Assembly (NCBI GenBank): GCA_900545865.1
Contig: URAN01000051.1
Location: 1-21,767 of the forward strand
DNA from: an uncultured Eubacteriales bacterium
GTDB lineage: Bacteria > Bacillota > Clostridia > Monoglobales > Monoglobaceae
DNA length: 21,767 bases
Reading direction: 5' to 3'
Of the stretch, positions 6,929-13,900 are shown one piece after another (the stretch's first letter is position 1; each line of letters begins with the position of its first letter). A model generated the notes under the pieces. The model was not told where the DNA came from, ran no database searches, and saw only the letters and a program-made list of their open reading frames with translations. The position numbers were made by a program, and so were the translations under genes.

Positions 6929-7519
6929 ATGGCAGAGAACAATACTGCAACTTTTCGGGGTTCAAACGGGGCAGACGGCACACAGCCGACACCAGCAACG
7001 GGAGAGAACAACCAAACGGGGCAGAACAACACACAGACGGGCGGAGCGAATACGGCGAGAACCTATACAGAAGCGGAATTTATTTCCGAAGTAGACCGCC
7101 GTGTAAGTCAGGCACAGGCAAAATGGGCGGCGGAGTTGGACGATAAACTCAACTCGGCACGCTCGGAGGGTGAAAAGCTTGCGAAAATGAACGCTGACGA
7201 GCGGGCAAAGGCAAAGTTTGAAACCGACAAGAAAAAGTTTGAGAGTGAACGTGCGAAATATGAGGCGGAACGCCTTGAATTTGAAGCGGTAAAACAGCTT
7301 TCGGAAAATAAATTGCCTGTCAGCTTTGCAAAAATGTGTGTGGGCGAGAATGCAGAGGAAACCAAAGCGAACATTGAGGGATTCAAAACCGCGTGGAATG
7401 ATGCCTTGCAAAATGCGGTCAACGACCGTATGCGCGGTACAACGCCGAAAGCGGGAAACGGTGAAAATCTTAATGTTTCGTCGGGGTTTGCCGATGTGAT
7501 TAATGATTTACACAGATAA
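6929..7519 (+). CDS. Capsid scaffolding protein (DUF4355-like)
   Basis: This 196-aa protein directly precedes the major capsid gene. Residues 1-48 are a low-complexity Asn/Gly/Thr-rich arm. Residues about 50-130 are a long charged coiled coil (Lys, Glu and Ala rich, with DERAKAKFETDKKKFESERA). Residues about 130-180 are a conserved C-terminal part (LSENKLPVSFAKMCVGENAE onward). This is the usual plan of DUF4355 scaffold proteins, which assemble the procapsid and then leave. The ribosome binding site is a strong AGGAGG just before the ATG at 6929. Its coding bias resembles the other core genes. Confidence 0.9.
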   Translation: MAENNTATFRGSNGADGTQPTPATGENNQTGQNNTQTGGANTARTYTEAEFISEVDRRVSQAQAKWAAELDDKLNSARSEGEKLAKMNADERAKAKFETDKKKFESERAKYEAERLEFEAVKQLSENKLPVSFAKMCVGENAEETKANIEGFKTAWNDALQNAVNDRMRGTTPKAGNGENLNVSSGFADVINDLHR

Positions 7520-7540
7520 AAAGAAAGGAAGATTTAAAGA

Positions 7541-8692
7541 ATGAGTTATTTAAAAAATGAATTGACGGGATTTGTTCCCACACCGCAGGCAACGGATATA
7601 ATCAAAGATACCGTGCGCGGTTCATCGATTTTGCGTATGGCAAAAACCGAAAAAATGACATCGGATAAGAAAAAGTTTAACGTGTTGACAGACGGCGCAG
7701 GTGCTTACTGGGTAGGCGAGGGCGAGCGTATCAAGACAAGCGGTAGCAAGTGGATTCACCCGACAATCGAGGCGAAGAAGCTTGCGGTTATTATCCCTGT
7801 CACAAAAGAAAAGCTTGAAGATACGACAATCAATGTATTTTCGGAGCTTAAATCACAGATTGCGGAGGCGTTTTATACCGCAATAGACAGCGCGTGCCTT
7901 TTCGGTACAAATTCGCCTTTTGCAACCAATGTGTATAAGGCGATAAGCGACAATGAGATGATCGTCACCGACAACAAGAACATTGATATTGCCGTATCGG
8001 ACGCAATGGCACTTGTAGAGGAAAACGGATACGACCCGAACGGCTATATCGGAAGAATAGGCGTAAAGAACCAATTGCGCAAGCTCCGCGATACAAACGG
8101 CGCACCTGCATATGTGAACGGAACAAGCGGCTCGGAGCTTTATGCACAGCCGATTGAATTTGTTCGCAACGGTGCGTGGGATAACGCAAAATGCGACCTT
8201 ATCACGGGCGCGTGGAAGTATGCGATTGTCGGAATCCGTGACGGTATCGGTTACGAAATTTTGAGAGAAGCGACACTGCAAGGAACGCTTGACGAGGACG
8301 GAAAGCCGTTATCGCTTGCCGAACAGGATATGGTTGCGATTAAAGCAACAATGCGTTTGGGATTCCTTGTTGTCAAAGATGACGCGTTCGCGGCGTTTAA
8401 GAATGCCGTTCCCACGCTCGGAACTCTTACCGTTACATCGGTTGAGGGAAGTGCAACGGGCAAGTCTAAGATTACGGCAGAACCCAAAGTTATCGGTGGT
8501 CACAGGCTTATGTATAAGGCGGCGGCATCTGCACAGTCGGTTACATATGACGCTGATTTATCGGCGTGGACGGAATTTAACAGCGGCGATGAGCTGACCC
8601 TCACAAACGGTCAGAAAATAACCGTTGCGGAAGTAACGGCGGACGGCAAGGCTCGCAAGTCGGGCAATGCGACAATCGTATCAAAGGCGTAG
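7541..8692 (+). CDS. Major capsid protein, HK97 fold, with extra C-terminal beta domain
   Basis: This 383-aa protein forms the icosahedral shell. Residues about 20-290 match HK97-fold capsid proteins of the Phage_capsid type: the N-arm to E-loop segment with AYWVGEGERIKTS and the WIHPTIEAKKLAVIIPVTKE strand, the spine helix after DTTINVFSELKSQIAEAFY, and a P-domain/A-domain with GIRDGIGYEILREAT and QDMVAIKATMRLGFLV. Residues about 292-383 (from TLGTLTVTSVEGSATG) form an additional Thr/Ala-rich beta domain, a kind of Ig-like decoration found at the end of some phage capsid proteins. The ribosome binding site AAGAAAGGAAG precedes the ATG at 7541. Confidence 0.93.
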   Translation: MSYLKNELTGFVPTPQATDIIKDTVRGSSILRMAKTEKMTSDKKKFNVLTDGAGAYWVGEGERIKTSGSKWIHPTIEAKKLAVIIPVTKEKLEDTTINVFSELKSQIAEAFYTAIDSACLFGTNSPFATNVYKAISDNEMIVTDNKNIDIAVSDAMALVEENGYDPNGYIGRIGVKNQLRKLRDTNGAPAYVNGTSGSELYAQPIEFVRNGAWDNAKCDLITGAWKYAIVGIRDGIGYEILREATLQGTLDEDGKPLSLAEQDMVAIKATMRLGFLVVKDDAFAAFKNAVPTLGTLTVTSVEGSATGKSKITAEPKVIGGHRLMYKAAASAQSVTYDADLSAWTEFNSGDELTLTNGQKITVAEVTADGKARKSGNATIVSKA

Positions 8693-8699
8693 GATAATG

Positions 8700-8727
8700 C
8701 GGAATGCGTAATTCGGAATGCGTAATT
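8700..8727 (+). repeat. Tandem 14-bp repeat CGGAATGCGTAATT x2
   Basis: Two perfect adjacent copies of CGGAATGCGTAATT lie 7 bases after the capsid stop codon. The preceding bases (AATG) look like the end of a degenerate further copy. No coding frame is present. Repeats of this general style occur in intergenic DNA of gut Clostridia, so it may be host-derived; that is only my impression. Confidence 0.6.
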
Positions 8728-8740
8728 AAACGAATAACCG

Positions 8741-8761
8741 CGTGATGTGATGAACATCACG
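8741..8761 (+). terminator. Hairpin after the capsid gene (weak terminator or processing site)
   Basis: CGTGATGT (8741-8748) and ACATCACG (8754-8761) form a perfect 8-bp stem with a 5-base loop. The following bases, TATGTTTC, are not a clean T-run, so termination would be weak. It could lower read-through from capsid to tail genes or protect the capsid mRNA 3' end. Confidence 0.45.
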
Positions 8762-8788
8762 TATGTTTCAAACAAATAACACAAATTA

Positions 8789-8803
8789 TGAGGTAATACC
8801 TCA
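8789..8803. promoter_or_regulatory. 15-bp perfect palindrome before the major tail gene
   Basis: TGAGGTA-A-TACCTCA is a perfect inverted repeat with a one-base centre, 25 bases before the major tail protein start. It may be an operator for a dimeric DNA-binding protein or a small RNA hairpin near the ribosome binding site (AAGAAAGGA, 8809-8817). The function is not known. Confidence 0.4.
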
Positions 8804-8827
8804 ATAAAAAGAAAGGAAATGATTTAT

Positions 8828-9445
8828 ATGGCAAGCAGAATAATTGACAAACCGAAGCCTCGTATAGGTGTTGATATGTACACTATATTTGAGGTAAAAA
8901 GCGACACAGCGGAGGCAATCACATACGGAGACGCGGTAACAATCCCCGGTACCGTTGAGATTGCACCGACAGACAACGGCTCGACCGATGTATTCGATGC
9001 GGACAACGGCGCATATGACGTTGAGGACTATCTCGAAAAGCTCGGTCACGAAATCACAAACGCGGATATTCCGCCCGAAGTGGATGCGATGATGAGAGGT
9101 CTTGAGCTCAAAGACAACGGTGTTGAGGTCGGAAAGAAAACGGAGGCACCGTATTTCGGCGTTGCGTGGAGGGTTACAAAATCAAACGGACATTACCGCC
9201 TTGTAAGATATTACAAAGGTAAATACGGTTTTGCGTCACCTGTCGGCGCAAAGACAAAGCCGTCAGAGGGTGCGGCGGAAAAACAGACCGCAAAAGCGAC
9301 TTATTCGGCTGTTGCAACGGATAATGGGGATATGTATTATTACTATCTCGACACCGATAATCTTCCCGAAAAGGTGACGGAAGAAAAGGCGGTTGAGGAA
9401 TGGTTTAAATCTCTCACTTGGTACCCGTCAAACACAACTGTTTAA
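8828..9445 (+). CDS. Major tail protein (tail tube)
   Basis: This 205-aa protein lies between the capsid gene and the tail chaperones and has the character of siphophage tail-tube subunits: an N-terminal RIGVDMYTIFEVKSDTAEAI strand region, the beta-rich EIAPTDNGSTDVFDADNG, and PYFGVAWRVTKSNGHYRLVRYYKGKYGF, the core strand pattern of the phi13/TP901-type tail tube family. The ATG at 8819 lies too close to the ribosome binding site; the ATG at 8828 has proper spacing from AAGAAAGGA, so I start there. The subunits stack into the tube around the tape measure. Confidence 0.85.
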   Translation: MASRIIDKPKPRIGVDMYTIFEVKSDTAEAITYGDAVTIPGTVEIAPTDNGSTDVFDADNGAYDVEDYLEKLGHEITNADIPPEVDAMMRGLELKDNGVEVGKKTEAPYFGVAWRVTKSNGHYRLVRYYKGKYGFASPVGAKTKPSEGAAEKQTAKATYSAVATDNGDMYYYYLDTDNLPEKVTEEKAVEEWFKSLTWYPSNTTV

Positions 9446-9461
9446 TCGGAGGGGATAAGGT

Positions 9462-9776
9462 ATGGCGAAAGCAAAACAGCGGACGCTTTCCTTTAATGTC
9501 GGGGGCGAGGTCATTGTATCTCGCCCGTTCGACTTTGAGGCATTGTGTCTTATGAACGATGTACACGCGTATCAGACAAAGGGAAAATTCTCTATCTGTG
9601 CGAACGCAATCCCTTATTTGTTCGAGGGAACAAAGGTGACGAATGACGTAATAGAAAACGCGGATGTTACCGAACTCGGTGTGTTGTGTGACGAGTTATG
9701 GGATATATACACGACCGAGCTTAACAATATGTCAAAGGCAAAACCAAAAAACACAAAAAGTCCGACAAGGGATTGA
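9462..9776 (+). CDS. Tail assembly chaperone, short form (gpG-like)
   Basis: This 104-aa protein has the position and look of siphophage tail assembly chaperones: an N-terminal two-strand part (RTLSFNVGGEVIVSRPFDFEAL) and a helical part (DVTELGVLCDELWDIYTTEL), followed by a Lys-rich tail. The ribosome binding site GGAGGGGAT precedes the ATG at 9462. The frame ends at TGA 9774-9776. Near its end lies a slippery heptamer, A_AAA_AAC, so that part of the ribosomes would continue in the -1 frame and give the long form. The two forms coat the tape measure during tail assembly and leave the finished virion. Confidence 0.85.
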   Translation: MAKAKQRTLSFNVGGEVIVSRPFDFEALCLMNDVHAYQTKGKFSICANAIPYLFEGTKVTNDVIENADVTELGVLCDELWDIYTTELNNMSKAKPKNTKSPTRD

Positions 9777-9934
9777 GGGATATTTATACATTGATGTTTA
9801 AATATTATAAACTTTTGCCGGACACAGTGGCAAAACAGCCGCCGAGTCTTTTGTTTAAGGTGCTTGACGGATTGAACGACAGCGAAGATGAAGAAAATAT
9901 CCCCGATGAACTTAAATGGTTCTATGGGGAGTGA
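9462..9934 (+). CDS. Tail assembly chaperone, long form by -1 frameshift (gpGT-like)
   Basis: After the slippery site at 9746-9752 the -1 frame is open from there to TGA 9932-9934. The fusion would have 97 residues in frame 0 plus 60 in frame -1, 157 aa in all. The -1 extension (HKKSDKGLRDIYTLMFKYYK, then LLPDTVAKQPPSLLF and a Glu/Asp-rich end with PDELKWFYGE) has no good independent start; its ATG at 9794 lacks a good ribosome binding site. A -1 shift that joins two overlapping genes between tail-tube and tape-measure genes is the rule in long-tailed phages (lambda G/GT). I see the site and the frame; the shift efficiency is unknown. Confidence 0.8.
9746..9752 (+). other. Programmed -1 ribosomal frameshift site A_AAA_AAC
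   Basis: In the reading frame of the chaperone, codons CCA AAA AAC place the heptamer A_AAA_AAC exactly in X_XXY_YYZ register. It is one of the classical -1 slippery sequences. The shift continues with CAC AAA AAG. An AAAGG at 9734-9738 upstream could act as a weak stimulator; no strong downstream hairpin is apparent by eye. Confidence 0.85.
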
Positions 9935-9962
9935 GAAACGTCCGATAAATTAAAAAAAGATA

Positions 9963-9991
9963 TTGACACGTATTATAACACGTGGTATAAT
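9963..9991 (+). promoter_or_regulatory. Consensus sigma-70/SigA promoter of the hicAB cassette
   Basis: TTGACA (9963-9968), a 17-bp spacer and TATAAT (9986-9991), with TGG before the -10 forming an extended element. All twelve consensus bases are present. It lies 24 bases before hicA and after the end of the tail chaperone gene, so the cassette can be transcribed in the lysogen independently of the late operon. Confidence 0.9.
9972..9991. promoter_or_regulatory. 20-bp imperfect palindrome over the spacer and -10 (putative HicB operator)
   Basis: ATTATAACACGTGGTATAAT matches its own reverse complement at 18 of 20 positions, with arms ATTATA/TATAAT and a CACGTG core. It covers the -10 box, so bound protein would block polymerase. 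ACACGT also repeats directly at 9966 and 9978. HicB proteins with a DNA-binding C-terminus repress their own operons; binding here is inferred. Confidence 0.55.
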
Positions 9992-10014
9992 ATATAATAT
10001 AAGGGGGATAACAG

Positions 10015-10212
10015 ATGAAAAGCTATTCTTCAAGGGAAGTTATCAAGATACTTAAAGCAGACGGTTGGTTTGAGATAGCTTGTGACGGTGACCACCACCA
10101 ATTTAAGCATAAGCTGAAAAAGGGTAAAGTTACAATAACACACCCCAAAAAACATATTCCGACAGGAACACTTAAAAGCATTGAGAAACAAGCGGGTATT
10201 AAATTTGAATAA
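10015..10212 (+). CDS. hicA: HicA toxin (mRNA interferase)
   Basis: This 65-aa protein has the size and signature of HicA toxins, double-stranded-RNA-binding-like fold ribonucleases that cut mRNA and stop growth until neutralised by HicB. The N-terminal SSREVIKILKADGWFEI and the DGDHHQFKHK segment contain the family's active-site histidine (H27 or H28). The end, THPKKHIPTGTLKSIEKQAGI, is also the typical HicA ending. The ribosome binding site AAGGGGG (10001-10007) is strong. It is the first gene of a cassette with its own promoter, between the tail chaperones and the tape measure. All expected residues are present, so it is probably active. Confidence 0.93.
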   Translation: MKSYSSREVIKILKADGWFEIACDGDHHQFKHKLKKGKVTITHPKKHIPTGTLKSIEKQAGIKFE

Positions 10213-10231
10213 TGCCCGTTTCCCCCTTTTT
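10193..10231 (+). terminator. Hairpin between hicA and hicB (possible attenuator)
   Basis: CGGGTATTA (10193-10201) pairs with TAATGCCCG (10210-10218), with one G-U pair and an 8-base loop, followed by a pyrimidine tract TTTCCCCCTTTTT. It overlaps the hicA stop codon (10210-10212). It could partly end transcription between toxin and antitoxin or stabilise the hicA 3' end. Confidence 0.4.
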
Positions 10232-10255
10232 ATTTATCGGATGGAGGTTTTAATA

Positions 10256-10654
10256 ATGAAAGACACATATATTTATCCTGCTGTGTTTTATTATGATGAG
10301 GACGGAATATCAATTGATTTTCCCGACCTGCCCGGGTGTTGTCCTTGTGCGGACACAACGGAAGAAGCGGTAAAAAATGCACGTGAGGCGTTAGGGGTAC
10401 ACCTTTGCGGAATGGAACTCGACAACGACGAAATACCCGAGCCGTCAAAGCCGCAGGATATAGACACGAACGGCGGCGTACTTATGCTTGTTGATGTATT
10501 TATGCCGCCCGTGCGCGACAGGGTGAAAAATCGCTGTATCAAAAAAACGCTTACAATTCCGTACTGGCTCAACGCAGAGGCAGAGAACCACAATATAAAC
10601 TTTTCGGGATTTTTGCAAGAGGCATTAAAAAGCTATTTGCATATAAGCAAATAA
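10256..10654 (+). CDS. hicB: HicB antitoxin with ribbon-helix-helix C-terminus
   Basis: This 132-aa protein pairs with HicA. Residues about 1-60 are the partial RNase H-like HicB fold, with YPAVFYYDEDGISIDFPDLP and GCCPCADTTEEAVKNAREAL, the classical HicB signature. Residues about 95-130 (KKTLTIPYWLNAEAENHNIN, then FSGFLQEALKSYL) look like a ribbon-helix-helix DNA-binding segment, which would allow autorepression at the palindrome upstream of hicA. The frame is open further upstream, but the ATG at 10256 has a good TGGAGGT (10242-10248) and gives the usual N-terminus. It is separated from hicA by 43 bases containing a hairpin. Confidence 0.93.
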   Translation: MKDTYIYPAVFYYDEDGISIDFPDLPGCCPCADTTEEAVKNAREALGVHLCGMELDNDEIPEPSKPQDIDTNGGVLMLVDVFMPPVRDRVKNRCIKKTLTIPYWLNAEAENHNINFSGFLQEALKSYLHISK

Positions 10655-10687
10655 ACCCTTGATAAATTTAGTAAGGGGGTCTTATTT

Positions 10688-10876
10688 ATGGGAAAGACAG
10701 TATTACACAACTTAATAGATTTGTTGAATGAAAACGATACAGACACAATATATAATGTGTTGATTAAATTTATACCGTCCGATGCGCCGTTGCCCGATGA
10801 AGTTATGGCGATAAGGCAAGCGGAGGACGATATAGAACAGGGAAATGTAATGAGCTTATCGGCGGCAGATTTATAA
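10688..10876 (+). CDS. Small acidic protein of the hicAB cassette, antitoxin-like, unknown function
   Basis: This 62-aa acidic protein has a strong ribosome binding site (AAGGGGG, 10673-10679). It lies 33 bases after hicB and before the cassette terminator, so it is part of the same unit. The N-terminal half is helical (VLHNLIDLLNENDTDTIYNV). The C-terminal half, PLPDEVMAIRQAEDDIEQGN and onward, resembles the acidic tails of small antitoxin-like proteins of Clostridia. No matching toxin other than HicA is nearby. I do not recognise a named family. It could be an orphan antitoxin, a third partner of HicAB, or an unrelated passenger. Confidence 0.7.
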   Translation: MGKTVLHNLIDLLNENDTDTIYNVLIKFIPSDAPLPDEVMAIRQAEDDIEQGNVMSLSAADL

Positions 10877-10901
10877 AGATAAAATTAAAATTGAATATTA
10901 T

Positions 10902-10928
10902 GCGTCTACAAAAAGTAGGCGCTTTTTT
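10902..10928 (+). terminator. Intrinsic terminator closing the hicAB cassette
   Basis: GCGTCTAC (10902-10909), loop AAAAA and GTAGGCGC (10915-10922) with one G-U pair, then TTTTTT (10923-10928). It is a strong terminator 25 bases after the small gene and directly before the tape measure gene. Confidence 0.88.
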
Positions 10929-10962
10929 CATACACAAAATTCAAAATAAAGGGGTGTTTTAA

Positions 10963-13900
10963 ATGGCAGATGCGGAATTAAACGTCAGAATAAGCGGCGA
11001 TACGAGCGATTTGGAAAGCGCGATAAGCCGAGTTGAATCACAGCTGTCACGGCTCGAAAGGTCGGGCGGCAAGGGAGCAGAATCAATCGCAAAAGCGGCA
11101 TTGAATCAGGGTGGTTTTGCTAAAACGGTAGAACAATCGAAAAAGGCTCTTGATGAGAAAAGAGCGGTTCTTGCGCAGACGGAAAAAGAGTACAAAAAGA
11201 ACAGCAAGGCTATACAAGATAATATTTCGGGTCTTGAAAAGCAAAGGGGCAGACTGAACAATCTTGCCGTCAGCAAGCAAGAAGAAATCGATGCGCTTAA
11301 GGCATCAAGCAAAAATTTGGATAAAAACAGCACAGCATACAAGGATAACCGCAGGGCAATCGAATGGACGGAAACCGAGCTTGAAGCAGTAAAGAAACAG
11401 CATAGGGATGTAGGCAAGTCAATAGATGAACATCGAACAGCATTACAAAATGAGAAAAATTCACTCGAAAAATCACGCAATGCGGTTGCTGATGCGGAAA
11501 AGCAATACAAAACTTATGCGAGCAATCTTGAAGAAGTAGAGAAAATAGAAAAAAGATTAAAACTTGAAGAAAAAGCAAAGGGATACCGGGAACTCGGCGA
11601 GGGCGTAGACACACTCACAAAGCCTTTTCAGGTCGCAGGGGTGGCAATGGCGGCGGGAGCGGTTGCATCGGCGAAATTCGCAATCGATTTTAATAACAAC
11701 TTTGCGGATGTTCGCAAGACTGTTGACGGCACAGACGCACAGCTGAACAAAATCAAACAAGACATAATCGATATGACAACGGTTGACATAAACGGTCACA
11801 GCGCAATACCGCAGACAACGGCAGAGTTGACGGAGCTTGCGGCGGCAGGCGGACAGCTCGGTATAAAGACCGAGAACATTTCGGCATTCACCGAAACAAT
11901 GGCGATGATGGGAAGCGCAACAAACCTCGCAGGCGAGGAGGGCGCAAAAACCCTTGCACGGTTTATGAACGTTGCCAACGTTTCACAAGGTGAGGTTCAA
12001 AACTTAGGTTCGTCAATCGTTGATTTGGGTAACCATTTCGCAACAACCGAAGCCGAGATTGCGGCAATGGCACAGCGTATGGGCGCAACGGGTACGGCGG
12101 TCGGTATATCGGCGCAGGATGTTCTCGCTTATTCGACGGCGCTGTCCTCGCTCGGTGTTGAAGCGGAGGCGGGTGGAAGCTCTATATCGCGTATATGGAT
12201 GGATATTCAAACTCAGGTATCAACGGGCGGAAAATTACTCGGTGAGTTTGCCAAAGTATCGGGAAAGACCACCAAAGAATTCGCAGAGGGCTGGAAAAAG
12301 GACGCTAGCGGAACATTTAAAGATTTTGTTGACGGACTTTCAAAATCAAAAGACCTTGTCGGAACTCTTAAGAATCTCGGGTTTGACAACATTCTAGATT
12401 TACAGGCACTGCAAAAACTTGCAGGACCGCAAGGTATTCAGCTTTTGACGGACGCTTTGCAGCGTTCAAATAATGCGTGGAGCGAAAACACCGCCCTTGT
12501 GAACGAGTTTGAAAATAAAGCCGGCACAACGGCAAGCCAAATACAGGTTATGAAAAATAATCTTGTTGAAGCAGGTCGCTCACTCGGTGAAACATTCTTA
12601 CCGTCAATCAACAACGGTGTTACGGATATAAAGAATTTTGCACAGGGCATTGCAAATATGAGCGACGGTCAAAAACAGGCTCTTATTACCACAGGCAAAT
12701 GGGTAATAGGTCTTGGTGCGGCAGGGAAAGCAACATCGGGAGTAATTAAAGGCATAGGCAACACCGCTGACGCTTTTGCGAAGATAAAAAAGGCAAAAGA
12801 GGCAGGCGGAGTATTAGCCAAATTTGCCCCTGCACTCACGGCAATAAAAGGAGCGGCACCGTATGCGGCGGCAGGGATAATAGCGGTGACAGCCGCCGTA
12901 AAGATAGGCAAAGCGGCATATGATTCGTGGTATAAGTCAAATTATGCGTGGACGGACGGGTTATCGGAACAACAGGAACAGCTGAAAAAGTCATATAATT
13001 CATATAAAAAATTATCAGACATACAAAATCAGTTGAAAAATTTTAATGCTGTTATTAAAAATCCCGAGTCAAGCCAAGAACAGGTTGATAAGGCAAAGCA
13101 GAAAATACAAGAGATAGCCGCATTGCTTGAAAAAGAATATAATTTGAAGATTAAGTCCGATAATTCGAATTTAGACGAAACTGTTGCGAAAATAAAAGAT
13201 TTAAAAAAATACGAATATGATATGCAATATTCTCGGCAAACATCGCGGCTACAAGATTTACAGCCAAAGTTTGATTCATACGCTTCCGATTATGTTACGG
13301 CGGAGAATAATTTCAATAAAGCGAGAGATGCCCACGATAAATATGTTAAATTGAACGAAGCTGTTCAAACATATTACAGCACAATGGAAAAGGCGAATGT
13401 TTCACAGGAAGAATTTGATAATGGTTTACAAGAAATTGTAAAACAGTGTGGACTGGGTAATGATGTTTTTCAGCAGTTGCAACGCGGCGAGTTTAGTTTT
13501 TCGCAGGAATTGGCAAAGTCTGAAACGCAAATGCAATCTTACTTAAATCAGATGAACAGCCTTCAAGCGGCGCACGATGAATACATCGCTATAAATGAGG
13601 AACTTGCAAATCAGCAGAGCGAATTATTGGCGCAAGCTGTCAAAGAGAATGACGTTCAAGCGGTTGAGAACCATTTTAATAAAATTTCCGAATCGGTAAA
13701 GCGTGCAGGACTTGATATGCACGGTTACGCGCAGATAGCCGCAGAGGCGTTTAACGGTATAAAGTGGGATGAAGCCTTTAAAAAGGGCGGCGATGACCTC
13801 AATAATATGGTGAACGATTATGTAAGGTCAATGCAAAAATTCGGAGCGGCAAACAGCGACATTGCAAAAGGCGCAGCACTTTTGAAAAACGGCTTTAAGA

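Noticed and set aside
9794..9934. Separate short gene starting at ATG 9794
   Set aside because: No ribosome binding site is present, and the frameshift reading explains the same frame better.
10656..10677. CCCTT/AAGGG pairing over the ribosome binding site of the 62-aa gene
   Set aside because: Only five base pairs with a 12-base loop; too weak to claim a regulatory hairpin.
12020..12397. Plus-strand Arg-rich frame inside the tape measure
   Set aside because: It is fully inside the tape measure in another frame, and the Arg/Gln-rich sequence is what a shifted reading of that gene gives.
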